DNA of 64,000 bases from Neorhizobium petrolearium (GCF_017873175.1 NZ_JAGGJW010000020.1:1-64000); one strand, 5' to 3'. Positions 1 to 9,169 are shown, numbered from the stretch's first letter. Numbers and translations are program-made. Notes: generated from the sequence alone by a model not told the origin.

Positions 1-2
1 CC

Positions 3-56
3 GAGGCTGAAGATCGGTACTACACCATGCTGGACCTGCCAGCCATGGCCGCATAA
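3..56 (+). CDS. 3' end of an unidentified gene cut by the window edge
   Basis: An open frame enters from the window edge and ends at TAA; it reads EAEDRYYTMLDLPAMAA. It is too short to assign to a family. It is listed only because the frame is open from the first full codon and the next gene begins about 470 bases later. Confidence 0.3.
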   Translation, partial: EAEDRYYTMLDLPAMAA

Positions 57-527
57 CTTAACCTAACAGGTCTCCGGTAAACCCGGTGCGGTTCATGACG
101 AAGTATTTCTGGACATAAGACGACTCCTTCTCATGTATCCGCGGGTGGACCATTGGCTTGTCGAGAAGTCCTGTCCCGGGCTGCGCATGCATCGATCCCT
201 CGTCACTCATACAGCCACGGCATTTCTTGCTTTACCTCGGACATCCATTCATCGTCCCATCTCGTAATTTAACGAAAAAGGTTATAAACTTATCCCACGG
301 AAATTAATAAAATTGATTAATTTTTTACTATATAACACTGATAAATAACAGTTTTTATCAAAAGAAAAGCCGAGGAACGGAAAGGTTGCAGTATCTCCAA
401 AACTCAAGAATATAACAAATTACGTAACCTTCCCTAGATCAGCGCAAGAAACTGCGATATGCTCGCCGTCGCATTTGCCAAACATCGAGGTCGAGGCTGA
501 AAATGCCATCAAAGAGCAGCGATCGAG
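57..527. other. Non-coding, AT-rich stretch upstream of the mobilisation genes
   Basis: No convincing gene is visible. Positions about 265 to 420 are strikingly AT-rich compared with the GC-rich surroundings, with runs of A and T and imperfect inverted TTAAT/ATTAA elements around 303 to 325. Its place directly before a MobC/relaxase pair makes it the best local candidate for an origin of transfer or for the promoter of that pair, but no nic-site consensus was recognised. This is inference from position and composition only. Confidence 0.4.
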
Positions 528-926
528 ATGCACCAACGGTTGAGGTTTACTCATATGGGCCAGCAGCAAAGAGTAAAATGCATCTCCGTCCGTGTTACGG
601 CAAATGAGCTTACAGCGATAGCGCGAACCGCGGCGCAGGCGCAAACGACCGTGACTGATTTTGTTCGCTCCGTGGCGCTCGACCGTGCCGGGGTTCATCC
701 GTTCTATTCCGAGGAAGATCGTCTGCTTCTTCTCTTTTTACGCGATGAGCTCAAGCGGGAGGGGCTGAACCTCACTCGCCTGTTGATCGCCCTCAACCGC
801 GATGAACGGTTTGCCGAAGCGTCTTGCAAGCAAGAAGTACTCGGCATGCAGCGTGTGATCGCGGCTTTGTGCGTGGAGTTGTCCGCTCATACGAAAAGAC
901 TGACGACACATCCAGGGAAGAGTTGA
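528..926 (+). CDS. MobC-like relaxosome accessory protein (ribbon-helix-helix)
   Basis: A 132-residue protein with a strand-helix-helix pattern at about residues 20 to 55 (ISVRVTANELTAIARTAA followed by a TVTDFVRSVAL helix), as in MobC/ribbon-helix-helix proteins of mobilisable plasmids. Such proteins bind near oriT and help the relaxase open the DNA. The stop is separated by one base from the relaxase start, so the two are almost certainly co-transcribed and probably translationally coupled. An in-frame ATG at 555, preceded by GAGG ten bases upstream, is an equally plausible start. Family assignment rests on pattern and neighbour, not on a search. Confidence 0.65.
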   Translation: MHQRLRFTHMGQQQRVKCISVRVTANELTAIARTAAQAQTTVTDFVRSVALDRAGVHPFYSEEDRLLLLFLRDELKREGLNLTRLLIALNRDERFAEASCKQEVLGMQRVIAALCVELSAHTKRLTTHPGKS

Positions 927-927
927 A

Positions 928-3135
928 ATGCAACCGATCTATCACCGCTTAGCAGAGGAGTGGCTTGGTCAGCGCGAGACCCTCCTGCCGGAGATTTCGA
1001 AAAGAAAGGAATTGCTTGAGGACGATTGGCGCCGGCGCGCACGAGCAAGTCTTGCTCCTCAGGCACCGGAACAAGCCGGAATGAATGCCGGTAGCCATGC
1101 CGGGCGCTTACCGCATGGAAGATTTGATTGCAGCGATGAACGGGACATGAGGCAACGTTTTGTCAGCCTCGCCTCCGGAGCCCAGCCTGCGGTCGTCAAG
1201 GTGGCCGGCTTTGGCGGCGGCATCGGGGCCAGAAAGCTCGTTGACTATGTGTCACGCGGCGGCGAGGTCAAAATCGAGAATGAGCGTGGCGAAACACTAA
1301 CGGGCGGCCACGCACCGAATATTACCGTGAGAGATTGGGAGCCCCTCCTCAGTAATCGAAAGGCGAGCCAGGACCTCGGACTGTTCGAAATCGAAGTTTC
1401 CTGGCAGGCTTCGCACAGGCCACCTGAGGATGCTGGCTTACAGATTGCCAGATATGCCTTCAAAGACAGATCATTTGCGTTCACGGTGACCCAGGCCCCA
1501 CAATCCGTGCGCATAGAAGGATTGGTCGTGCTTCTGTCTCCGACAGAAGGCCGTCTTACAGCCGATCGTCGGGCGAGCGGGGCGATAACCGGGCGACTGA
1601 AAGAAACGCTGTCGCGAGAGGCTGAAACGGTAAGCGTCCAGTTCACCGGTCATGGTCACGGCGTTCGGTTTGGGACAAAACGGCTTCGAGATCTCGTTGA
1701 GAAGCATCCTGATCAGGTTCACGACGAGCGCGGCAGACCGGTTGCTGACGTCAGTGCGGCAAATGAGCTTGTCCGTCGACGGTGGCGGGACAACCTCGGA
1801 AGCAGCCGGCCGCGGGATACGCTGCATCTTATCATATCGGCGAGCAGTGGAACGGACGCCGCACGGTTTCAGGACACTGTCCGGGCCTTCCTCGCCGAAG
1901 AATTCAAGGGACACCGGTATATATTTGCAGTGCATGATCCGATGCGAGATCCGAGGCCGCAGCGTGAGGGGGGAAAAAGACCCCACATCCACGCGCATGC
2001 CGTCATTACGACAGTGTCAGACTACGGTGATCGGTTGAAGACTTGGGTTACCGATCTTCGGCGCTGGCGCTTGAGCCTTGCGGAAAATGCCCGTGCCAAC
2101 GGCATCAATATGGAGATGACCGACCGCCGTGAAACGGTGACAGCACCTGCATATACGAACCATCACGTTCGACCTGTCAGCTATGTCGGCCGCACGAAGC
2201 ATGAGGGTACGAGTTTCAGCGCACAACGCCGTTACGATTATAAACGCTTGGAGGTTCCACATCTCGCCGGCGGCGAGCGCAGCCGAGACTATCGCGCAAT
2301 GGCTCGACGGAACTGGCAGGCGTTGGCCAGCCAGGGCTATAGCGAGACAGTCCAACAATTCGCGAAATCGACCCTTTTTCGGTTTGAGGTAGCCGATCGA
2401 CGATCATCAAATAGACGGTCGGAATCCGTCAGACAATTACCGCTCACGTCTGATCGGACTGCTGGAGCGGCGCAGAGGCTTCACTCCGAGGCGAACCCAA
2501 GCGGAGAACCCCAGCGCGGAAACAGGAAAGCGATGGCAAGTGCTGCCGAGAGGTCCAAGCAAGATCTGCGGGATCTTGAACGGAAACTGGCCGAGGGAAA
2601 CGATCGCAGCGTCTCTGAACCAATTCGAGGACCCCGTCCGCCAGCGCCACGCCACATGCCGGAACAAAAGAAGCATGCGAGAGAAGCGGCCGATCAGCAC
2701 TACACCGGAGAACGATCTGATACCGCCGCCGCTGCGCCGGAAAGTCGCAGTCTCGCCGAGGTCGCGACGTCGGTCTTCAGAGCGTTCGGGCGCCTGAGAG
2801 AAGCAGCGATCCGGTCGAAACATGACGAGCATGACCGTGCGGTGCTCAGATCGGAAATAAGACAAACTATGCAAGAAAGAATATTAAAATCAGCGGAAAT
2901 CCCAGGGAGCGGTAGAATTCACGACTGGTCTACCATTGAAAGCCATGCCGATCGAAGCTCTGCGACGCAGGGGGCAGAAGCCGGCAGAGCTACTGCCGTA
3001 CCTGCTTGGCAATTGGAACAGAAACGCGAGAGCGGTGATCGGCAACTTGATGTTTCAACAATATCAGAGCTTCAGAATTTACGGGCTAGCCGGGAACGGG
3101 ATCGTGATAATGACCGAGACGAGTACGAGAGGTGA
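928..3135 (+). CDS. Relaxase / mobilisation nuclease (VirD2/MobA-like, probably MOBP)
   Basis: A 735-residue protein. Around residues 88 to 110 it has a motif I-like segment (KVAGFGGGIGARKLVDYVSR) whose Tyr107 is the candidate DNA-cleaving tyrosine. At residues 353, 355 and 357 it has the three-histidine motif III (PHIHAHAVI), the metal-binding signature of relaxases, followed by a DLRRWRLSLAENARANGI segment resembling VirD2. The C-terminal half (about 480 to 735) is hydrophilic, rich in Arg, Glu and Ser, and probably a linker or transfer signal. It would nick oriT and lead the strand into a type IV secretion channel. No channel genes lie in the window, so mobilisation probably depends on genes elsewhere. 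MOBP versus MOBQ cannot be settled by eye. Confidence 0.8.
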   Translation: MQPIYHRLAEEWLGQRETLLPEISKRKELLEDDWRRRARASLAPQAPEQAGMNAGSHAGRLPHGRFDCSDERDMRQRFVSLASGAQPAVVKVAGFGGGIGARKLVDYVSRGGEVKIENERGETLTGGHAPNITVRDWEPLLSNRKASQDLGLFEIEVSWQASHRPPEDAGLQIARYAFKDRSFAFTVTQAPQSVRIEGLVVLLSPTEGRLTADRRASGAITGRLKETLSREAETVSVQFTGHGHGVRFGTKRLRDLVEKHPDQVHDERGRPVADVSAANELVRRRWRDNLGSSRPRDTLHLIISASSGTDAARFQDTVRAFLAEEFKGHRYIFAVHDPMRDPRPQREGGKRPHIHAHAVITTVSDYGDRLKTWVTDLRRWRLSLAENARANGINMEMTDRRETVTAPAYTNHHVRPVSYVGRTKHEGTSFSAQRRYDYKRLEVPHLAGGERSRDYRAMARRNWQALASQGYSETVQQFAKSTLFRFEVADRRSSNRRSESVRQLPLTSDRTAGAAQRLHSEANPSGEPQRGNRKAMASAAERSKQDLRDLERKLAEGNDRSVSEPIRGPRPPAPRHMPEQKKHAREAADQHYTGERSDTAAAAPESRSLAEVATSVFRAFGRLREAAIRSKHDEHDRAVLRSEIRQTMQERILKSAEIPGSGRIHDWSTIESHADRSSATQGAEAGRATAVPAWQLEQKRESGDRQLDVSTISELQNLRASRERDRDNDRDEYER

Positions 3136-3293
3136 CTTCGCTCATGGGAGCCGATGACCTTCGAAGCCAGCCTTCCAATGTTTCGCCAACCTTCAGCGCT
3201 TGCGTCCTTGACGGCGGATAGTCCGAGGTGAATGTTGACTGCCAATCGGATCCGAGCGCGTAAGTTGCAGCGAATGAAGGTGCGACGCAGACC

Positions 3294-4223
3294 ATGGACA
3301 CAGGTGTTTTGGTGACGGACAACAATGACGGCCTCGGCCATCTTCCGGAGCGCAAGCAGCGGGAGCTTTCGCGCGCCTTGAAAATCATTTTCGAGGAATT
3401 CGAGGCGGCTCAACAGTCGAAGCTTTCCGAAAAGAAGAAAGCCGGGCGAATCTTGAAGGTCATCCTCTTTGGTTCGCACGCCCGCGGCGACTGGGTGGAA
3501 GACCGCAAGAGCGGTTACAGGTCCGACTACGACATTCTCGTTGTCGTCAACATGAAGAGCGTCGGGGAAGACAATGATCTATGGCACGAGGTATCCGATC
3601 ATTTCCTGCGCGAATTGACGATCACCAAGGAAATCGAGACACCGGTCAACATCATCGTTCACACGCTGCAGGACGTGAACGACCAGCTGGCACGCGGACG
3701 GCCATTCTTTATCGACATCATCCGCGACGGCATCATGCTCTACGAGAAGGAAGGGCATCCGTTTGTGACGCCAAGACTTCTCAGCGAGGACGTGGCGCGA
3801 AAAGAGGCCCAAGGTTACTTCGAAAAATGGTTTCCTGCTGCGGGTTTTTCCCTTCATCTCGGTCAATATTCTTTGGGCAGTGGGCAAGTCAATCATGCTG
3901 CATTCAATCTTCATCAGGCGACAGAACAGCTTTATCACTGCGCCCTGCTTGTCCTGACCCTCTACTCGCCTAAGTCGCATCGCCTGAAATTCCTGCGCTC
4001 TTCGGCCGAGCGGATCGACCCGCGACTGATCGAGGCGTGGCCGCGAGATACCAAGTTTGCTCGCCGCTGTTTCGAGCGGCTCGATCGCGCTTATGTCGAC
4101 GCGCGCTATTCTCCGCATTACGAGATCACCGAAGAAGAGCTGGAATGGCTGATCGAGCGCATCCAAGTGCTTCAAGGGCTCGTCCGGGTTAGTTGCGAAG
4201 AGCGCCTGATGAAAATACCGTAG
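3294..4223 (+). CDS. MNT-HEPN fusion protein (minimal nucleotidyltransferase plus HEPN domain)
   Basis: A 309-residue protein. The N-terminal half carries the nucleotidyltransferase signature GSHARGDW at residues 60 to 67 and SDYDILVV with candidate metal-binding Asp78 and Asp80. The C-terminal half (about 160 to 300) is helical and HEPN-like, with RYSPH near residue 272 as a possible variant of the HEPN R-x(4-6)-H motif. In the MNT/HEPN toxin-antitoxin family the MNT enzyme AMPylates and silences a HEPN RNase; here both parts are on one chain. A decayed copy of the last about 33 residues lies at 19888-19986. Function as TA or phage defence is inference. Confidence 0.75.
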   Translation: MDTGVLVTDNNDGLGHLPERKQRELSRALKIIFEEFEAAQQSKLSEKKKAGRILKVILFGSHARGDWVEDRKSGYRSDYDILVVVNMKSVGEDNDLWHEVSDHFLRELTITKEIETPVNIIVHTLQDVNDQLARGRPFFIDIIRDGIMLYEKEGHPFVTPRLLSEDVARKEAQGYFEKWFPAAGFSLHLGQYSLGSGQVNHAAFNLHQATEQLYHCALLVLTLYSPKSHRLKFLRSSAERIDPRLIEAWPRDTKFARRCFERLDRAYVDARYSPHYEITEEELEWLIERIQVLQGLVRVSCEERLMKIP

Positions 4224-4535
4224 CCCGAATGCCATCTCCTCTGCCTCCACAGGCCGAACTGCCACGCTCGCGGGCTGGCTAACTCGTCCTAAGGTCGTCG
4301 AATCAACCGACGGATCCGAACTCGCTGCCAAGGGTATCGATCACGGTTGCCTCTTGCCCGGGCACCCAATGTCCCGGTGACAGAAGTTATTATGCTTGCT
4401 CCTCTATCCCTGCCAGGTCCTTGAAAGGACGGGGCCTTCGACAGTCATAATGAAGCCGTCCAAAACGAAGTGGTCGGCCTCGATAAGCGAGTTCAAGCAG
4501 CCAAGCAGGACAGGCATTTCAGCCAATTCGTCCGT

Positions 4536-4690
4536 GGGATGCATATTTCTCCAGCAACGGAGATTCTTGAAACGGCCAAGACCAAAAATTGCGGCCTGAT
4601 CGCAATTGCCTCTGACGGGTGCGAAGGCCTCAGTTGCATCATGCTCGAGAGCCAGGCCACGGAAGTCGCCGAAAATTCGGTAATCCCCAC
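4536..4690 (+). pseudogene. Remnant of a universal stress protein (UspA family) gene
   Basis: Translation of positions about 4554 to 4688 gives ATEILETAKTKNCGLIAIAS followed by a degraded GRRGLS-like stretch, SQATEV and SVIP. This is the order of the C-terminal half of UspA-family proteins (DLIVMASHGRRG, GSQ, VLTHS.IPVLV). The upstream half of the gene is absent, and the nucleotide-binding glycine motif is damaged (ASDGCEGLS). It is a non-functional fragment. The assignment is by eye. Confidence 0.5.
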
Positions 4691-4797
4691 CTCGTCGTCA
4701 ATAGGACGTCCCCACGAGACCATCAGTGCCGGACGATCCAACCTTGCACGGACAATCATCGCCAACCTCCGAATAGCCGATCGGCGGCGACACGACG

Positions 4798-5136
4798 GTG
4801 CGCGCCCTGGTGAAGCGCTTCTATGAACTGATGGATACGCTGCCGGAAGCAGCCCGTTGCCGTGCCATCCATCCGCCGAGCCTTAAAGGCAGCGAGGCGA
4901 AGCTTTACGATTATCTCACCGGTTATCTCGGAGGCCCTCCGGTCTCTGTGGAAAAACATGGCCATCCGAGGCTGCGCGCCCGCCATTTCGCCGCGGCAAT
5001 CGGCCCTCAGGAGCGCGACGAATGGATGCTCTGCTTCCGCCGTGCGCTGGACGAGACGATCGACAACGAAAAGCTGCGCGAGATTATCTGGCCACCGGTC
5101 GAGCGCCTCGCCCTCCACATGCAGAACCGGGAATAG
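4798..5136 (+). CDS. Group II truncated haemoglobin, N-terminally truncated
   Basis: The protein beginning at GTG 4798 (RALVKRFYELMDTLPEA, later HGHPRLRARHF, DEWMLCFRRALDE and WPPVERLALHMQN) matches the group II truncated haemoglobins (GlbO type), small haem proteins that bind oxygen or NO. The homologous frame continues upstream only as IGGDTTV before a TAG at 4774, so about the first 10 to 15 residues of a normal globin are missing. The join falls next to the UspA remnant. It may be translated from GTG 4798, but no good ribosome site is visible, so it may be dead. The family call is firm; activity is doubtful. Confidence 0.65.
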   Translation: MRALVKRFYELMDTLPEAARCRAIHPPSLKGSEAKLYDYLTGYLGGPPVSVEKHGHPRLRARHFAAAIGPQERDEWMLCFRRALDETIDNEKLREIIWPPVERLALHMQNRE

Positions 5137-5140
5137 GCCG

Positions 5141-5407
5141 ATGGAAAGACTCGACAATCTGCGGCCGTTGATTCTTTTTGTGAGCGGCATGATGGGGGCC
5201 ATGGGCGTCGCCCTGGCGGCAGCGGCAAGCCACGCAGGCGACACGCTGTTTCTGGGTTCCGCCTCCACCATGTGCCTGGCGCACGCCATCGGAGGAACCG
5301 TAGAGGGCACTTGGTTGGCATACTCCCGAAAGACGCGATGCTTGTCACCACATCCCTGCGCGCAAGTCTGGCGTCGCGATGATCAGCTGACCAATATGGT
5401 ATTTTAG
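5141..5407 (+). pseudogene. Truncated DUF423 small membrane protein gene
   Basis: The frame starts four bases after the globin stop. The first about 50 residues (LILFVSGMMGAMGVALAAAA, SHAGDTLFLGSASTMCLAHA) look like the first two membrane segments of a DUF423 (YgdD-like) protein. After about residue 50 the sequence turns into unrelated hydrophilic residues and stops at 88 residues in total, where the family usually has about 120 with four membrane helices. The 3' half has therefore been lost, probably at the junction with the catabolic region that starts just downstream. Globin followed by DUF423 may have been an original gene pair. Confidence 0.55.
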
Positions 5408-5420
5408 AAACCAAAATGCA

Positions 5421-6293
5421 TCATCTCGCTTTTGCCGTGCCCCGCGCGCCCATCAGATGCTTGCGCATCAAGGCCGCAGCCACGTCTTGATCGCCTTTTT
5501 CCAGCCGCTCAAGGATTTCCAGGTGTTCACGGCACGTCACCGCGACGCGATCGGATCCGTGCTGCCAGTTGTAGTTTGATAGCCGCCGAAGCTGGTTCTG
5601 GCGGTGCATTGCCTCCTTGATATAGCGATTTCCGGAAGCCGCACTGATGACCAGGTGAAACTCCGCGTTCATCTCAAACAGCGTGACGCTCGACGAATCC
5701 GTCCAGGGCGCGCTCAATATCGCTTCATGCCGCGACTGCATGGATTTTATCCAATCCGCGGAAAGAGAAAATTCAGGCGACATGATGGCTGCGCATTCGA
5801 TGAGCAGGCGGAAATCATAGCTTTCCGCGCGCGCGCGGGCATCGCGGACCGGATCAAGGAACTGCCAGCCATAGCCCTGCCGGCGCTCGATGACGCCAAG
5901 TCCCTCAAGTTTGATCAGCGCATGGCGCACCGGCGTTCGCTCGCAGCCCGTCAGCCGCATCAACTCCAGTTCGGCAAATTGTTCGGCAAGCCCCCCCTCG
6001 CGGCGCAGCCTTGCGATGGCGACGAGCAGTTCTTCATCTTCCGGCGGCGTTTCCGGTTTTTCGACGCGTGGCGGGATTGTTGCAAGCCTCATGCCGCGGT
6101 TGGGCTCGTGCTGCACGAAACCTTCCTCCGCCAGCATTTCCAGTGCGATGCGCACCGGCGTGCGGGAGACGCTGAGCCGGGCGGCAAGCTGGTTCTGACG
6201 CAGCCGCGCACCTGGCTTTAGATCGTCGTCATGGATGACGTCGATGATGCGGCGCATCAGGTCCTGTTGAAGAGGCGTGCTCGCGTCCGACAT
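5421..6293 (-). CDS. GntR family regulator with FCD domain and a second winged helix
   Basis: A 290-residue protein. Residues about 8 to 72 form the GntR winged helix (KPGARLRQNQLAARLSVSRT then PVRIALEMLAEEGFV). Residues about 85 to 147 repeat the pattern (LMRLTGCERTPVRHALIKLE, then GLGVIERRQGYGWQF), so the DNA-binding part appears duplicated. Residues about 165 to 280 are an FCD ligand-binding domain with the expected E-x-x-A and H-x-x-L elements. It lies head-to-head with the catabolic gene run starting at 6401 and is the obvious controller of it, probably as a repressor released by a small acidic ligand. The role is inferred from position. Confidence 0.85.
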   Translation of the reverse strand: MSDASTPLQQDLMRRIIDVIHDDDLKPGARLRQNQLAARLSVSRTPVRIALEMLAEEGFVQHEPNRGMRLATIPPRVEKPETPPEDEELLVAIARLRREGGLAEQFAELELMRLTGCERTPVRHALIKLEGLGVIERRQGYGWQFLDPVRDARARAESYDFRLLIECAAIMSPEFSLSADWIKSMQSRHEAILSAPWTDSSSVTLFEMNAEFHLVISAASGNRYIKEAMHRQNQLRRLSNYNWQHGSDRVAVTCREHLEILERLEKGDQDVAAALMRKHLMGARGTAKAR

Positions 6294-6400
6294 TTTCCGC
6301 TTGCCTTCCCGTCATTTTTGGTTTTTGTTTTATGAAATACTTTTTTGATGAAGGCAATCGGGTCCGCCCTCGCCATCGTTCAGCATCTGGAAAAGCCGCC

Positions 6401-7561
6401 ATGACCTCACCCCTTCCCTGCCCCCTCATCGAAGTTTCCGGTACGCCGTTCGAACGCGGCCAACAATACGGAGAGCAGGCTGCGGACCGGATTCTCACAG
6501 GCGTCGAACATTACAAGGTCCAGCTGCATTCCTCAGGCCTGAAGGATGGCGATCTTGCCGCGATGATCGACCGCTTCGCCGGCGCGGTCGACAATTACGG
6601 CAGCCAGTATATCGAAGAGATGCGCGGCATCGCCAGAGCCGTCAATATCGACCTTGCGGCGATCCTTCTTCTCAACGCACGGACGGAAATCCTCAAGCTT
6701 GCACGAAGAAGGCAAAAGGGTGAGGCCGACTTCATTCAGTCGGACGGCTGCACGGGCGTCTTCATCATGCCGCAGGCCAGCCGCGACAAGACCTTCATTC
6801 ACGCCCAGAACTGGGACTGGAAGGCGGAATGCGCCGATACCGCAATCGTCCTGAAGATCAAGCGCAACGACGGTCCGGATATCATCACCTTCACCGAGGC
6901 CGGCGGCCTTGCGCGCACCGGCTTCAACGCCGCGGGCATTTCCATCAGCGGCAACTATCTGGAGACCGATCGGGATTACCGTGAACTCGGCGTACCGCTC
7001 GCCATCATCCGCCGCAAGGTGCTCGAACAGGATCATCTGGCGATGTCGATGCAGGCGGTCTACGGCACCCGCAAATCGGCCTCCAACAACATGATGATCG
7101 GCCACGCACATGGCGTCGCGATCGATTTCGAATGCGCGCCAGACGAGACCTTTCTCATTCATCCGCAAAACGGCGTGCTTGTGCATGCAAATCACTTCCA
7201 AAGCCAGGTCGCGCTGTCGAAGCTGCTCGACAGGGGCGTCGTCAACATGCCGGATTCGCTTTATCGCGATCTGCGCGTCCGCCAGCTGATCGAGCCGCAT
7301 ATCGGCAAGGTTACGGTCGACACGGTGAAGGCGGCACTTTCCGACCGGTTCGAAAGCCCGTGGTCGGTGTGCCGCCCACCGCGCAAATCGCTGTCCAACA
7401 ACCAGTCCGCAACGGTGGCGATGATCGTCATGGTGCCGGCTGAAGGCCGCATGGAAGTGGCACTCCTGCCGGCGCTCGGAGCACATTTCTGGGACTACAG
7501 CCTCGACATGCAGATCAGGCCCGTCGACGAGCCCCGCAAGGCACAGACGACCGCGGCCTAA
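6401..7561 (+). CDS. C45 family acyltransferase/amidohydrolase (isopenicillin-N acyltransferase-like)
   Basis: A 386-residue protein of the Ntn-hydrolase C45 family. It has the FERGQQYGEQ opening, the EEMRGIA helix and a candidate catalytic cysteine at residue 117 in SDGCTGVF, followed by HAQNWDW, GISISGNYL and a late VHANHF. In this family the cysteine usually becomes the N-terminal nucleophile after self-cleavage. A longer frame reaches an ATG at 6332, but alignment to the family starts at SPLPCPLIEVSG, so ATG 6401 is preferred. As first gene of the operon, ahead of an importer, it probably acylates or deacylates an amine-bearing substrate. No signal peptide is visible, so it is cytoplasmic. 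The substrate is unknown. Confidence 0.85.
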   Translation: MTSPLPCPLIEVSGTPFERGQQYGEQAADRILTGVEHYKVQLHSSGLKDGDLAAMIDRFAGAVDNYGSQYIEEMRGIARAVNIDLAAILLLNARTEILKLARRRQKGEADFIQSDGCTGVFIMPQASRDKTFIHAQNWDWKAECADTAIVLKIKRNDGPDIITFTEAGGLARTGFNAAGISISGNYLETDRDYRELGVPLAIIRRKVLEQDHLAMSMQAVYGTRKSASNNMMIGHAHGVAIDFECAPDETFLIHPQNGVLVHANHFQSQVALSKLLDRGVVNMPDSLYRDLRVRQLIEPHIGKVTVDTVKAALSDRFESPWSVCRPPRKSLSNNQSATVAMIVMVPAEGRMEVALLPALGAHFWDYSLDMQIRPVDEPRKAQTTAA

Positions 7562-7597
7562 CCAAAACCAACAAGGGAACGAATACGGGAGCCTCCA

Positions 7598-9166
7598 ATG
7601 AAATTTCAAACCCTCTTGAAGACCACGGCAGTCATGGCGCTGCTGGCTGCAACCGCCGGCACGGCGATCGCGCAGGACAAGATGATGCGGGTGCGCATCA
7701 ATGCCGACATCCGCTCGACCGATCCGGGTGTCAATCGCGATGCCAACAGCGATGCGGTCGTGCTGCACATGGTCGAGGGCCTTGTCGGCTATAAGGACGA
7801 CGCCTCGATTGCGCCTCTGCTGGCAAAATCGGTCGATATTTCCGCCGACGGCAAGACCTATACGTTCAAGCTGCGCGACGGCCTGAAATTCAGCAATGGC
7901 GAGCCGCTGACCTCCGCCGACGTGCTGGCCTCCTGGCAACGCTATGTCGATCCGAAGACCGCCTGGCGCTGCCTGAAGGACGTGACGGGTTCGGGCGTCG
8001 CCAACGTTACAAACGTCACCGCCCCGGACGCGTCGACCGTCGTCTTCACGCTGGAAAAGCCGACAGCCCTCTTCCTCACCACGCTTGCCCGCACCGATTG
8101 CGGCGGCACCGGCATCTACCACAAGAGCTCGCTCGATGCGCAGGGCAAATGGGTAAAGCCGATCGGCACCGGCCCGTTCATGCTGAACGAATGGCGCAGC
8201 GGTCAATATGTCGAGCTTGCCGCCAATCCGAATTACGTCTCCCCCGGCGGCGAGCGAAGCGGTTACGTGGGCGACAAGACGCCGAGGGTCCCCGCCGTGC
8301 GTTTCATGGTCATTCCGGATGATGCCGCAGCCAAGGCGGCGTTATATTCCGGCGATATCGACGTCATCAGCGACGTCAACAATGCCGATGTCGAAGAGTT
8401 TTCGGCAAGCGACGAGTTGAAGGTCGACAAGGTCGCCAGCATGGGCCTCACCGGGCTTCTTTTCCAGACGCGAGACCCGCTCCTGAAAGATGTCCGGATC
8501 CGCAAGGCGCTGCTGCTCACGCTCGATATCCCGCAGATCGCCGAAGCGCTGACCAATAGCCAGGCGCCGGCCAACTTTTCGGTCATTCCGGTTCCAAGCC
8601 CCTATTCCGGCAAGCTGCAGAAGGACGTACCGGCCCGCGATCTCGAAGCGGCCAAGACGCTGCTCGCGGAAGCGGGATACAAGGGCCAGCCGATCAAGTG
8701 GCTGGCGACAAAGTTCTATCCCTCGCTCTTTGATGCTGCCGTACTCGTGCAGGCAATGGCTCAGGAAGCCGGCATCAATATCGAGATCGAAACGCTCGAT
8801 TGGGCAACGCTGCTCGACCGTTATACGGCCGGCAACTATTCGGCCATGTCGTTTACCTATTCCGCCCGGCTTGATCCTTCGCTCTCCTTCGACATGGTCA
8901 GCGGCAACAAGGACAAGAGCCCCAACAAGGTCTGGGACAATCCGGAAGGCCTGAAGCTGATCGCAGAAAGCACGACCGTCAGCGACAGCGAAAAACGCCA
9001 GGTCCTGTTCGACAAGCTGGAAGGCATGATCCGCGCCGACGTGCCGTTGATCCCGCTTTATTCCGGCACCCGCATCGGCGCGGTGCGCGCCAATGTGGAC
9101 GGCTACAAGACCTGGCCGGTCGGTTATCCGCGCATGTGGGGCGTCTCCTTCGCAGCCGGAAAGTAA
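7598..9166 (+). CDS. Peptide-type ABC transporter substrate-binding protein (SBP_bac_5)
   Basis: A 522-residue periplasmic binding protein. A signal peptide occupies the first about 25 residues (KTTAVMALLAATAGTAIAQ). The mature protein has the class C layout, with INADIRSTDPGVNRDANSD near the start, YTFKLRDGLKFSNGEPLTSA, and IGTGPFMLNEW in the middle. These are the usual landmarks of DppA/OppA-like proteins. GGGAG-like purines precede the ATG. It would capture a peptide, amide or opine-like ligand for the permeases encoded immediately downstream. Ligand identity cannot be read. Confidence 0.9.
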   Translation: MKFQTLLKTTAVMALLAATAGTAIAQDKMMRVRINADIRSTDPGVNRDANSDAVVLHMVEGLVGYKDDASIAPLLAKSVDISADGKTYTFKLRDGLKFSNGEPLTSADVLASWQRYVDPKTAWRCLKDVTGSGVANVTNVTAPDASTVVFTLEKPTALFLTTLARTDCGGTGIYHKSSLDAQGKWVKPIGTGPFMLNEWRSGQYVELAANPNYVSPGGERSGYVGDKTPRVPAVRFMVIPDDAAAKAALYSGDIDVISDVNNADVEEFSASDELKVDKVASMGLTGLLFQTRDPLLKDVRIRKALLLTLDIPQIAEALTNSQAPANFSVIPVPSPYSGKLQKDVPARDLEAAKTLLAEAGYKGQPIKWLATKFYPSLFDAAVLVQAMAQEAGINIEIETLDWATLLDRYTAGNYSAMSFTYSARLDPSLSFDMVSGNKDKSPNKVWDNPEGLKLIAESTTVSDSEKRQVLFDKLEGMIRADVPLIPLYSGTRIGAVRANVDGYKTWPVGYPRMWGVSFAAGK

Positions 9167-9169
9167 GCC

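Noticed and set aside
265-420. Origin of replication or oriT in the AT-rich stretch
   Set aside because: Composition is suggestive, but no iterons, DnaA boxes or nic consensus could be identified, so no specific feature is claimed.
6533-8206. 557-residue minus-strand frame opposite the C45 and binding-protein genes
   Set aside because: It spans two well-identified + strand genes, has no family features and shows the codon pattern of an antisense shadow in GC-rich DNA.
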